DNA from: Rhodobacteraceae bacterium M382
GTDB lineage: Bacteria > Pseudomonadota > Alphaproteobacteria > Rhodobacterales > Rhodobacteraceae
Assembly: GCA_025141015.1 (NCBI GenBank)
Contig: CP081098.1
Location: 2,982,501 to 3,046,500, forward strand
Reading direction: 5' to 3'
Length of the DNA: 64,000 bases
The first letter of the stretch is position 1. The number at the start of each line of letters is the position of its first letter. Below the pieces are notes generated by a model, which made no database searches, had not been told where the DNA came from, and saw only the letters and a list, made by a program, of their open reading frames with translations. The translations under genes were made by a program, and so were the position numbers. This document shows, in pieces, positions 18,016-26,037 of the stretch.

Positions 18016-18906
18016 ATGACAGAAGAGCAGCTGATCGCGCTCGTTTCTCAAAACGTCATTTACCTGCTCGGCGCAGCGTTTGTGATTGTTCTGGTTCTGG
18101 CCGGGGTGAAAATCGTCCCACAGTCCGAAAAATACGTCATTCAGCGGCTGGGACGCCTACATTCCGTATTGGGGCCGGGGATCAATTTCATCGTGCCTTT
18201 GCTGGACAAGGCCGCGCATAAGATTTCCATTCTCGAACGTCAGCTGCCCACAGCCAGCCAGGACGCCATCACCCGCGACAACGTTCTGGTTCAGGTCGAT
18301 ACGTCGGTATTCTATCGCATCACCGAACCTGAAAAGACCGTCTACCGAATCCGGGACGTGGATGCCGCCATCAAGACAACCGTGGCCGGGATCGTGCGGG
18401 CCGAAATCGGCAAGATGGATCTGGATGAAGTGCAGTCCAACCGCTCTCAGTTGATTTCGACCATCAAGTCCCTGGTCGAAGATGCCGTCGATGATTGGGG
18501 GATCGAAGTCACACGGGCTGAGATTCTGGACGTCAACCTGGATCAGGCCACCCGCCAGGCGATGCTGCAACAGCTGAATGCCGAACGCGCCCGACGCGCC
18601 CAGGTCACCGAAGCCGAGGGCGCAAAACGGTCGGTCGAACTGAACGCAGATGCCGAATTATATGCGGCCGAGCAAACCGCCAAAGCCCGCCGTATTCAGG
18701 CAGACGCCGAAGCCTATGCCACCCAGGTTGTTGCCAAGGCGATCAGCGAACACGGAATCGAGGCCGCCCAATATCAGGTCGCCCTGAAACAGGTCGAAGC
18801 GCTGAACACGTTGGGAGAGGGAAGCGGGTCGCAGACCATATTGGTCCCCGCCAATGCCCTGGAAGCCTTTGGTGACGCCTTTCGCATGCTGAAAGGAAAC
18901 AAATGA
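18016..18906 (+). CDS. SPFH/stomatin-like membrane protein (slipin)
   Basis: A 296-residue protein with one N-terminal membrane helix (about 12-33), an SPFH/band-7 domain (VPQSEKYVIQRLGRLHSVLG onward), and a C-terminal coiled coil rich in Ala and Glu. Such proteins organise membrane microdomains and membrane proteases. GGAGC precedes the ATG. The stop codon overlaps the nfeD start (ATGA), the standard conserved slipin-nfeD pair. Confidence 0.92.
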   Translation: MTEEQLIALVSQNVIYLLGAAFVIVLVLAGVKIVPQSEKYVIQRLGRLHSVLGPGINFIVPLLDKAAHKISILERQLPTASQDAITRDNVLVQVDTSVFYRITEPEKTVYRIRDVDAAIKTTVAGIVRAEIGKMDLDEVQSNRSQLISTIKSLVEDAVDDWGIEVTRAEILDVNLDQATRQAMLQQLNAERARRAQVTEAEGAKRSVELNADAELYAAEQTAKARRIQADAEAYATQVVAKAISEHGIEAAQYQVALKQVEALNTLGEGSGSQTILVPANALEAFGDAFRMLKGNK

Positions 18907-19184
18907 TGGATGTACCATTGTGGTCCGAATGGTGGCTGTGGGGGAGCGCTGCACTGGTGCTGGGCATTCTCGAGATCCTCGCCCCGGGCTATATTTTTCT
19001 GGGGTTTGCGGCCGGGGCCTTGGCAGTCTGCGTGATGCTTCTGGCAGTTGGCCTTCAGGTTGGCCTGCCGATCCTGTTGCTGATCTTTGCCATTCTGTCG
19101 CTGATTGCCTGGCTGGTCATGAGACGCCTGTTTTCGCTGAAAAAGGGTCAGGTCAAATCCTTTGATCGCGACATTAACGACTGA
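18903..19184 (+). CDS. nfeD: NfeD-family membrane protein (short form)
   Basis: A 93-residue protein with two or three closely spaced hydrophobic helices (ILEILAPGYIFLGFAAGALA and following) and a short polar tail. It is the short, membrane-only NfeD form lacking the serine protease and OB domains of the long form. It overlaps the slipin gene by four bases and probably works with it. The start could be either of two adjacent ATGs (18903 or 18906). Confidence 0.85.
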   Translation: MMDVPLWSEWWLWGSAALVLGILEILAPGYIFLGFAAGALAVCVMLLAVGLQVGLPILLLIFAILSLIAWLVMRRLFSLKKGQVKSFDRDIND

Positions 19185-19248
19185 TGTCTGGACGTCCCCC
19201 AACCATTTCCCTATATAAACGCTCAGGAAACGTGAGTCCGAGGCCCGA

Positions 19249-19611
19249 ATGACCAACTCCCCCGAACCGCTCGAAGGGACGCCGCTGATTGCGCCGTCTT
19301 CTGTGCACCACCCGCTGTATGAACAGGTGGTCGAGGCCTGCCGCACGGTGTATGACCCGGAAATCCCGGTCAACATCTTTGAGCTGGGTCTGATCTATAC
19401 GATTGAGATCAATGATGAAAATGACGTCAACGTCGTCATGACCCTGACCGCACCGGGATGTCCGGTTGCTGGGGAAATGCCGGGTTGGATTCAGGACGCG
19501 ATCGAACCTGTCGCTGGTGTGAAATCAGTGGATATCGCTTTGGTTTGGGAGCCGCCCTGGGGCATGGAAATGATGTCCGACGAAGCCCGCCTGGAACTGG
19601 GATTCATGTGA
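19249..19611 (+). CDS. sufT: SufT-like Fe-S cluster assembly factor (DUF59/MIP18 family)
   Basis: A 120-residue protein with the DUF59 signature VYDPEIPVNIFELGLIYTIE, the conserved TLTAPGCPVAGEMP with the reactive cysteine near residue 71, and the C-terminal WEPPWGMEMMSDEAR typical of SufT/PaaD-like proteins. SufT assists cytoplasmic iron-sulfur cluster maturation. It precedes an IscA/SufA-type gene in the same direction, although the rest of a suf operon is not in the window. Confidence 0.87.
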   Translation: MTNSPEPLEGTPLIAPSSVHHPLYEQVVEACRTVYDPEIPVNIFELGLIYTIEINDENDVNVVMTLTAPGCPVAGEMPGWIQDAIEPVAGVKSVDIALVWEPPWGMEMMSDEARLELGFM

Positions 19612-19774
19612 TCGGATGGATCGGATCCCGCGCGCCAGCGTCATACCGGTGACAAACTGGTGACAAACCGGCCACGGAAATCCGTATCTGGCATGTATAT
19701 TTTGCTGCGGCGCGTCACTGGGACTTGAGCCTGCCCCCTTGGGCTCCTAAATTGATCCTGAACAGGAGATCAAC

Positions 19775-20134
19775 ATGTTTGGCATTCCCGGCAAACAAGC
19801 CGTCACCATCACGCCGCGCGCGGCAGCCCAGATCTGCAAGCTGATGACCAAGGGCGGCCATGCCGGGCTGCGCATTGGTGTGAAAAAAGGCGGCTGTGCC
19901 GGCATGGAATACACCATGGAATATGTCGACCAGCCAGATCCGCACGATGAGATCGTGGAACAGGACGACGCGCGGGTCATGATTGCACCGATGGCACAAA
20001 TGTTCCTGTTCGGTACAGAAATCGACTATGAAGTCTCGTTGCTGGAGGCCGGGTTCAAGTTCAACAACCCCAATGTCGCAGATGCCTGCGGATGCGGTGA
20101 ATCGATCAGTTTCAAGGATGTCGCGCAGGGCTGA
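19775..20134 (+). CDS. sufA: A-type iron-sulfur carrier (IscA/SufA family)
   Basis: A 119-residue A-type carrier. The three cluster ligands are visible: Cys in KKGGCAGMEY and the C-terminal CGCG in ADACGCGESISF. It carries a [2Fe-2S] or [4Fe-4S] cluster to apo-proteins in the cytoplasm. AGGAGATC sits just before the ATG. Whether it is SufA, IscA or ErpA cannot be decided from sequence alone; the sufT neighbour favours SufA. Confidence 0.88.
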   Translation: MFGIPGKQAVTITPRAAAQICKLMTKGGHAGLRIGVKKGGCAGMEYTMEYVDQPDPHDEIVEQDDARVMIAPMAQMFLFGTEIDYEVSLLEAGFKFNNPNVADACGCGESISFKDVAQG

Positions 20135-20193
20135 TGCCGCTGCCCATCTTCGCTCCCGCTCCCAGCTCCATTCCCATATCCGCGCACGCGGTA

Positions 20194-20276
20194 CTCCCGC
20201 CCGTCGTCCAGCCTCCCAAAGGAGGCTTTCCTCCCGTTGGGCGTGGCGCTGCGCATCTTGCGCAGCGCCACGCCCA
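20194..20276. repeat. Composite palindromic intergenic repeat, copy 1
   Basis: In the 279-bp space between the A-type carrier gene and tpiA: CTCCCGCCCG (20194-20203), a 7-bp hairpin AGCCTCC-CAAA-GGAGGCT (20210-20227), CCGTTGGGCGTGGC (20234-20247) and a perfect 18-bp stem with a 3-nt loop (20238-20255 with 20259-20276). A second copy with the same two backbone boxes but different stem sequences is at 52856-52934. It resembles REP-type elements. Confidence 0.6.
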
Positions 20277-20413
20277 CAGATGCAAGGGGCATTGGCGACA
20301 GCCAATGCATCGCAGCATCCCGGGAGCGTTTCGAACACCGCGCCTGCGACATGCAATTGCGCGTGCGCGCATCGAATGTTACCAGACATCAGGACTTCAG
20401 AAAGAGGCAGGAT

Positions 20414-21169
20414 ATGCGGCGTAAACTGGCGGCTGGAAATTGGAAGATGAATGGCGAGGGCACAGCCTTGGGCGAGCTCGAAAAACTGGCCACCGCCCAC
20501 TCGGCACCAGGCGTGGATATCCTGATTTGCCCGCCCGCGACCTTGTTGCATCGTGCCGCCCAAACCGTTTCGGACAGTGCGATCGTAATTGGCGGACAGG
20601 ATTGCCACCCCGCCCAGTCCGGAGCGCATACCGGTGACATCAGTGCCGATATGTTGCTGGATGCCGGTGCAACAGCTGTCATTGTCGGGCATTCGGAACG
20701 CCGCGAAAATCATGATGAAGGCGATGAACACGTACGAGCCAAAGCCCGAGCTGCGATAGACGCCGGTCTACTCGCAATCATCTGTGTTGGTGAAAGCCTG
20801 GCCGAACGAGAGGCTGCCAATACGCTCGACATTATTGCCGGTCAATTGGCTGGATCCATCCCAGATATCGTCACGGGCGAAAACCTGGTCATTGCCTATG
20901 AACCGATCTGGGCTATCGGTACTGGCAAGGTGCCTACATTGGAACAGATCGGCGAAGTACACGATTTCATCCGCGCCCGTCTGGAACGCCGGTTCGGTGC
21001 CGGAGTTGGGCGGTCCGTGCGTCTGCTCTATGGCGGGTCGGTCAAGCCTGGAAATGCCGCCGATATATTTGCCGTTTCCAATGTGGACGGTGCTTTGGTC
21101 GGTGGTGCCAGTTTGAAGGCCATAGATTTTTCCCCAATCATTCAGGCCCTTGAAACCATCGGTGCCTGA
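20414..21169 (+). CDS. tpiA: Triose-phosphate isomerase
   Basis: A 251-residue TIM-barrel enzyme interconverting dihydroxyacetone phosphate and glyceraldehyde 3-phosphate. Landmarks are AGNWKMNG (catalytic Lys), VGHSERRENHDEGD (catalytic His), AYEPIWAIGTGKVPT (catalytic Glu and loop 6) and LYGGSVKPGNA. AGGCAGGA precedes the ATG at 20414. The frame is open upstream into the repeat region, but only this start matches the family. Confidence 0.96.
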   Translation: MRRKLAAGNWKMNGEGTALGELEKLATAHSAPGVDILICPPATLLHRAAQTVSDSAIVIGGQDCHPAQSGAHTGDISADMLLDAGATAVIVGHSERRENHDEGDEHVRAKARAAIDAGLLAIICVGESLAEREAANTLDIIAGQLAGSIPDIVTGENLVIAYEPIWAIGTGKVPTLEQIGEVHDFIRARLERRFGAGVGRSVRLLYGGSVKPGNAADIFAVSNVDGALVGGASLKAIDFSPIIQALETIGA

Positions 21170-21191
21170 CCCCTTCGAAGGCCAGGGGCAC

Positions 21192-21238
21192 AAGAAAATT
21201 AGATAATTTTCTTATCAAATTTCTTTCCAAGAAATTTG
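21192..21238. repeat. Double-hairpin element, copy 1
   Basis: Two perfect AT-rich hairpins in a row: AAGAAAATT-AGAT-AATTTTCTT (21192-21213, 9-bp stem, 4-nt loop AGAT) and CAAATTTCTT-TCC-AAGAAATTTG (21216-21238, 10-bp stem, 3-nt loop). An element with the same two loop types in reversed order is at 55949-55996. It lies just after tpiA, ahead of the terminator. Confidence 0.6.
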
Positions 21239-21247
21239 CACCACCAA

Positions 21248-21291
21248 AAGAAAACCGCTGCCCGGGATCCCCGGACAGCGGTTTTCTTTTT
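21248..21291. terminator. Bidirectional rho-independent terminator, tpiA / dctM
   Basis: A 13-bp perfect outer stem (AAGAAAACCGCTG with CAGCGGTTTTCTT, 21248-21260 and 21276-21288) plus a GC inner stem, followed by T-rich DNA on both strands. It sits between convergent tpiA and the dct operon and can stop both. Confidence 0.85.
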
Positions 21292-21305
21292 GACCTGACC
21301 TTTGA

Positions 21306-22682
21306 TCAATGGGTTATGATCTCAGGCCCCATCACGGCGTTGGGCAACACTGTGGACAGCCAAGGCACATAGGTCACCAGGATCAGGAAGACAAACAGCA
21401 CCGCCAGGAACGGCAAAGCTGCGCGCACAACACTCATCATCGGCATCCCTGCGACCCCCGACGTCACGAACAGGTTCAAACCAACCGGCGGTGTGATCAT
21501 TCCGATCTCCATGTTCACCACCATGATGATGCCCAGGTGAATGGGATCGATGCCCAATTCAATGGCAATCGGAAACACCAACGGTGCGACAATGACCAAC
21601 AATCCCGACGGTTCCATGAACTGACCACCGATCAACAGGATCACATTGACAATCACCAGGAACATCACCGGACCAAAGCCCGCTGACAGCATCGCATTGG
21701 CAATGGTCTGCGGCACCTGTTCATCGGTCAGAACATGCTTCAGGATCAGCGCGTTGGCGATGACAAACAACAAGGTCACCGTCAGCTTGCCCGCCTCAAA
21801 CAGCGTGTGTTTGGTGTCGGGGTCAAAAAATGCAGTGATCAGCGCTTTGGGCTTCTTGATCAGCGGGATCTTGGGCTGACCTTCACCATTCGAAAGCGGC
21901 CCCATGTCCTTGTAGACGAAACACGCGATCACAAAGGAATAGACAGCCGCCACAGCCGCGGCTTCGGTCGGGGTAAAGATGCCCCCATAGATCCCGCCCA
22001 GGATGATCACGATCAGGAACAATCCCCAACCGGCTTCACGCGCCGAGGTGAAGATTTCTCCCCAGCCCAACCATTCGCCTTTGGGCAGATTCTTGACCTT
22101 GGCCATGATAAAGATGGTCACCATCAACATGACACCTGCAAGCAGACCGGGGATCACGCCTGCCAGGAACATCCGGCCCACTGACACTTCGACCGCAGCC
22201 GCGTAGACAACCATCACGATCGATGGCGGGATCAGGATGCCCAATGTGCCCGCGTTACAGATGACACCAGCGGCAAATTCCTTGGAATACCCGACCTGAC
22301 GCATGCCCGCGATCACGATTGACCCGATGGCCACCACGGTTGCCGGGGACGACCCGGACAGCGCCGCGAACATCATGCAGGCAAAGACCCCTGCAATGGC
22401 CAGACCGCCGGGCAGATGCCCGACACAGGCGATGGAGAACCGGATGATCCGCCGTGCCACACCACCAGTGGTCATGAACGAAGAGGCAAGGATAAAGAAC
22501 GGGATCGCCAGGAGGGTAAAGTGGCCCTCGAATGCTTCGAACAATGTTCCCGCGACCGAGGCCAACGAACTGTCCGAATAGATTAGCAGAAACAGGGTCG
22601 AACTGAGCCCCAGAGCCACAGCGATCGGCACCCCGATCAGCAGCAGGCCAATCACCATTGAAAATAGGAGGACGACATCCAT
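21306..22682 (-). CDS. dctM: TRAP transporter large permease DctM
   Basis: A 458-residue membrane protein with about 12 predicted helices and the DctM layout (IGVPIAVALGLSS near the start, AIPFFILASSFM, LGILIPPSIVMVVYA, LFVTSGVAGMPM near the end). It is the sodium-coupled translocating subunit of a TRAP importer. It overlaps the dctQ stop by one base. A central hydrophilic insertion (about 255-295) is longer than in many DctM proteins. Confidence 0.94.
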   Translation of the reverse strand: MDVVLLFSMVIGLLLIGVPIAVALGLSSTLFLLIYSDSSLASVAGTLFEAFEGHFTLLAIPFFILASSFMTTGGVARRIIRFSIACVGHLPGGLAIAGVFACMMFAALSGSSPATVVAIGSIVIAGMRQVGYSKEFAAGVICNAGTLGILIPPSIVMVVYAAAVEVSVGRMFLAGVIPGLLAGVMLMVTIFIMAKVKNLPKGEWLGWGEIFTSAREAGWGLFLIVIILGGIYGGIFTPTEAAAVAAVYSFVIACFVYKDMGPLSNGEGQPKIPLIKKPKALITAFFDPDTKHTLFEAGKLTVTLLFVIANALILKHVLTDEQVPQTIANAMLSAGFGPVMFLVIVNVILLIGGQFMEPSGLLVIVAPLVFPIAIELGIDPIHLGIIMVVNMEIGMITPPVGLNLFVTSGVAGMPMMSVVRAALPFLAVLFVFLILVTYVPWLSTVLPNAVMGPEIITH

Positions 22683-23359
22683 CAGTTTTTCCCCTCATTC
22701 TGGGACCGGATTTCCTCCAGTTCATCTTCGACTTCGTGGCTGGCCACCATGCGATCCGTTTCGCCGCGCAGGATCTGCAGAGCCACCTGGCCAAAGCGGA
22801 ACACCAACAGCAGCATCGACACCGGCAGCACCAGATACGGCACCACCTTGGGCAGCTTTTCATAGGCGTCGCCATAGTTGATCAGATCTTCGAGAAACCG
22901 CAGGAAACCAACCATGGGCACGTCCTGCACCTCGTAAAAACTCTGGCTGCGGGCCTTGAGATCCAGCCCAGTCGGGAACCAGCGCCCCGAGGTGGGCGGC
23001 AGGTCTGCAAACACTGCCCAATAGTCATAGGCCCCTTTCAGCAACAGCAGCGAAAACACCAGACAGCAGGTGACTGAAATCAACGCCAATACCCGGCGCG
23101 GTCCTGGTGTCAACATGTTCAGGATCGCATCGACCCCCAGATGGGCATGGGTTTTGACCGCATAGGATGCGCCCAAAAGCACCAGCCAGGCAAACAGGAA
23201 CACGGTCAGTTCCAGGGCCCACAGAATGTTTGAATTGAAGGCGAAACGCGCCACGACATTGGCGAATGTGATAATTGTCATCAGGCCGATCAGCCCGGCG
23301 ATCACCGTCTCTTCGATATGATTGATAAACCCGGACGGGCCGGTTTTTGCCCCCGACAT
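22682..23359 (-). CDS. dctQ: TRAP transporter small permease DctQ
   Basis: A 225-residue protein with four predicted helices (IEETVIAGLIGLMTIITFAN, LELTVFLFAWLVLLGASYAV and two more) matching DctQ, with an enlarged loop between helices 3 and 4. It forms the membrane complex with DctM. The ATG at 23359 (MSGAKTG) follows GGGGAC; the frame extends to 23437 but that part overlaps the intercistronic hairpins. Confidence 0.9.
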   Translation of the reverse strand: MSGAKTGPSGFINHIEETVIAGLIGLMTIITFANVVARFAFNSNILWALELTVFLFAWLVLLGASYAVKTHAHLGVDAILNMLTPGPRRVLALISVTCCLVFSLLLLKGAYDYWAVFADLPPTSGRWFPTGLDLKARSQSFYEVQDVPMVGFLRFLEDLINYGDAYEKLPKVVPYLVLPVSMLLLVFRFGQVALQILRGETDRMVASHEVEDELEEIRSQNEGKN

Positions 23360-23396
23360 CGCACGTGTCCCCGCTTGTTGATTGTCTGGAAAAGGT

Positions 23397-23452
23397 GGCA
23401 CCTGTCGCAGGTGCCAAAGTGCACAGAGCGCGCCCAAGTTGCGCGCTCTGTG
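23397..23452 (-). promoter_or_regulatory. Two perfect hairpins between dctP and dctQ
   Basis: GGCACCTG-TCG-CAGGTGCC (23397-23415) and a 12-bp stem CACAGAGCGCGC/GCGCGCTCTGTG with a 7-nt loop (23422-23452). No T-run follows. They lie between the binding-protein gene and the membrane genes, where such structures usually protect the upstream mRNA and lower expression of the downstream genes. Confidence 0.65.
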
Positions 23453-23464
23453 TCATCGGCGGGT

Positions 23465-24466
23465 TCAGAGGCCCGCGTTGATGGCCTGAGCGGCGTCGAT
23501 ATTGTCCTGGCCTACATCGCCCGAGAACTGCTCCCAGACCGGGCGCATGGTATCGACCCATTCTTGGCGCTGCTCGCCGTTCAGCTGACGGATTTCGCCA
23601 CCGGCTTCGACGATCGACTGTTTGGCCGCTTCGTTCACAGCAGTGGATTCGGCATTCCGCACCTGGGTGACTTCGCCCAGAATGGTCAGGAACTGGTCAC
23701 GTACGGCCGGATCCAGGCTGTCGAGCCAGTCAACGCTGGTCACCACCAGGTAATCAATGATGCCGTGGTTGGTTTCGGTCACGCCGTCCTGCACTTCAAA
23801 GAACTTCTTGCCGTAGATGTTGGACCAAGTGTTTTCCTGTCCATCGACAACGCCCTGCTGCAGGGCACCATAGACTTCGGAAAACGCCATTTTCTGCGGG
23901 CTGCCCCCGATGGCTTCCATCTGTGCAACCAGCACATCAGATGATTGGACCCGGAATTTCAATCCATTGGCATCCGACGGAGACACCAGCGGCTTGTTGG
24001 CCGACATCTGTTTCATGCCATTGTGCCAATAGGCCAGACCCTGCAGGCCACGGCGCTGCATGCTGTCCAGCAAGGCCTGCCCGCTGTCCGACGCCTGAAA
24101 GGCATCGACGGCATCGACGTTCTTGAACATGAATGGCAGATCGAACAGACGGAACTGCTTGGTGAATTTCTCGAATTTCGACAGGCTGGGCGCGGCCAGT
24201 TGCACATCGCCCTGCAACATGGCTTCGAGCACCTTGTTATCATTGTACAACGTCGAGTTCGGGAACACCTCCATACAGGCGGTGCCGTTCATCTCTTCGT
24301 TGATGCGGGTCTCCAACAGCGATGCTGCGATCCCTTTGGGGTGTTTGTCTGTGTTGGTAACGTGGCTGAACTTGATCACGATCTCGCCGTCATCACAGGC
24401 GGCCTGTGCGGTGCCTGCAGTGATGGTCAATGCGGTTGCGATAGCCGTAGCAGTAAGAAATTTCAT
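23465..24466 (-). CDS. dctP: TRAP transporter substrate-binding protein DctP
   Basis: A 333-residue periplasmic binding protein with a Sec signal peptide (ends about residue 22, AGTAQAA). DctP-family segments include IKFSHVTNTDKHPKG, LPFMFKNVDAVDAF, GLKFRVQSSDVLVAQMEAIG (with the conserved carboxylate-binding Arg) and GALQQGVVDGQENTWSNIY. It delivers a C4-dicarboxylate such as succinate, fumarate or malate to DctQM. GGGAGGAGC precedes the ATG. dctP leads the dctPQM operon, and dctBD lie directly upstream. Confidence 0.94.
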   Translation of the reverse strand: MKFLTATAIATALTITAGTAQAACDDGEIVIKFSHVTNTDKHPKGIAASLLETRINEEMNGTACMEVFPNSTLYNDNKVLEAMLQGDVQLAAPSLSKFEKFTKQFRLFDLPFMFKNVDAVDAFQASDSGQALLDSMQRRGLQGLAYWHNGMKQMSANKPLVSPSDANGLKFRVQSSDVLVAQMEAIGGSPQKMAFSEVYGALQQGVVDGQENTWSNIYGKKFFEVQDGVTETNHGIIDYLVVTSVDWLDSLDPAVRDQFLTILGEVTQVRNAESTAVNEAAKQSIVEAGGEIRQLNGEQRQEWVDTMRPVWEQFSGDVGQDNIDAAQAINAGL

Positions 24467-24655
24467 GGTTGCTCCTCCCAGAAGTGTCATGGTCGTCCCC
24501 TTGCCAGGCGGCAAAGGGCCTCGCCACCAAAATCACGATTTAGAGAGAACCGCTCAAGCTTCGATCCGCATTATCCCGAAATGGGTGGAAAACCATTTAT
24601 TTACAGCGATCTACCAGCATCCAAAAGAAGCGGGGAACATGCATGATACCGGCCC

Positions 24656-24705
24656 TGTGTGAAAATCCGCACAGGTGTTTTGCAGCTTGTGCGGATTTTC
24701 GCACA
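24656..24705. promoter_or_regulatory. Paired 18-bp dyads, probable DctD-binding sites
   Basis: Two 18-bp imperfect palindromes, TGTGTGAAAATCCGCACA (24656-24673) and TGTGCGGATTTTCGCACA (24688-24705), are inverted copies of each other with 17 of 18 bases equal. Their centres are 32 bp apart, three helical turns, and they lie about 190 bp upstream of dctP. Tandem DctD sites before the transporter gene are the known arrangement in rhizobia. The pair can also fold as one 20-bp hairpin after dctD, so a terminator role is possible. Confidence 0.6.
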
Positions 24706-24807
24706 GGCCACCTCCTGCCCCCGGTCTGTCAGAATCACCACATCTCGCCGCGGGCCGCATCTGTTGATGCGGCGTCGGGGTGCCGGAGGCCCCGGCGACC
24801 TACCGCG

Positions 24808-26037
24808 TCAGCGCCGATAGTCCTCGGGGCGAATGCCATACCGGGCCAGCTTGTCATAAAAGGTCTTGCGCGGCAGTTTCAGCGCCTCGGCGGCCGCAGT
24901 CGCCCGACCATTCTGGCGCCCCAGTGCCGCGATCAACAACGAGCGTTCCACCTGGGCCATCTGTTCCGACAGCCCCAGATCCTGCGCCTGTCCGACTTCC
25001 TCGGGCATCCCCAGCACAAACCGCATCGCTGCCGACATCAGCGACCGTGCATTGCCCGGCCACTCCTGCGCCATCAAAGCGACCAGATGGTCGGGTGTGA
25101 CTTCTGGTGTATCAATCCCTGCCTGTTCGGCGGCCTGCGCCACATAGTGGCGAAAAATCACCGGGATATCCTCGCGCCGCTCTGCCAGCGACGGGATCCG
25201 CACCCGCATCACATCCAGCCGATAAAACAGCTCGGCATGAAAACCGCCCTGTGCAACCAGCTCGGACAGATCCGTGGTGGTACCGGCAATAACCCGGGTG
25301 CCCGCCCCCCGCTCCAGTCGCTCCAACACCGTGTATTGCGTCGCCGTTGGCATTGCCGAAACATCGTCCAGAAACACCGACCCGCCCGCGCCTTCCTCAC
25401 ACAGGGCGGCAAACCCCTTGTCCGTCATCCCTGCCGCAGAGCGTTTGACAAACGGCCCCTGCCCCACGGGCGACATCAGATGAACCACCTCTGCCACCTT
25501 TGAAATACCGCTGCCCGAGGGACCGATCACCAAGACCTCTGCCCCGGTCGGGGCGACGCTGCGCACCCGCGCCCGCAGGTCATCGGCCTGTTGCGAAACC
25601 CCGAACAACAGCCGCGCCGCCGGATCTCCGCTTTCCAGCTGACGTTTCAGCTGGCGGTTTTCCAACACCAGCGACCGGGTCTTGAGCGCGCGTTCCAGAA
25701 CCGCCAACAGATCCGCAGACGCGCAGGGTTTTTCCAGAAAATCAAACGCCCCCTGCCCCATGGCCCGCACCGCCATCGGAATATCGCCCTCGCCGGTCAA
25801 CAGAATCACCGGCAGCTCTGCATCCTGAGCATGGGCATACTCCAGCAAATGGAACCCGTCCCGCCCCGGCATCCGGATATCGGACACGATCACCCCGTCA
25901 AACCCCGACGTGATCAAATCCTTGGCCGCCACAAACGACCCGCTGGTGATCGCTTCCAGATCGGCCAATTCCAGCGTCTGGCCCAATGCCTCGCGGATAT
26001 CGGCGTCATCATCCACCACCAGAACCTTGCGTGTCAT
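24808..26037 (-). CDS. dctD: DctD-like response regulator with a degenerate AAA+ domain
   Basis: A 409-residue NtrC-family regulator: receiver (acidic 9-11, phospho-Asp53, Lys103), central AAA+ domain (about 145-305) and C-terminal Fis helix-turn-helix (NGRATAAAEALKLPRKTFYD). The centre is unusual. Walker A reads GPSGSGISK, with Ile replacing the catalytic Lys; Walker B reads VFLDDV instead of LFLDE; and the segment that carries GAFTGA, the sigma-54 contact loop, is missing (about 20-25 residues short between 190 and 220). It probably does not activate sigma-54 polymerase in the normal way. Its start overlaps the dctB stop. Confidence 0.87.
   Translation of the reverse strand: MTRKVLVVDDDADIREALGQTLELADLEAITSGSFVAAKDLITSGFDGVIVSDIRMPGRDGFHLLEYAHAQDAELPVILLTGEGDIPMAVRAMGQGAFDFLEKPCASADLLAVLERALKTRSLVLENRQLKRQLESGDPAARLLFGVSQQADDLRARVRSVAPTGAEVLVIGPSGSGISKVAEVVHLMSPVGQGPFVKRSAAGMTDKGFAALCEEGAGGSVFLDDVSAMPTATQYTVLERLERGAGTRVIAGTTTDLSELVAQGGFHAELFYRLDVMRVRIPSLAERREDIPVIFRHYVAQAAEQAGIDTPEVTPDHLVALMAQEWPGNARSLMSAAMRFVLGMPEEVGQAQDLGLSEQMAQVERSLLIAALGRQNGRATAAAEALKLPRKTFYDKLARYGIRPEDYRR

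Noticed and set aside
24511-24526. A -24/-12-like sequence (TGGCGAGGCCCTTTGC on the minus strand) before dctP.
   Set aside because: The GG and GC elements are 11 bases apart rather than the required 10, and the adjacent DctD lacks the sigma-54 contact loop, so a sigma-54 promoter is not supported.
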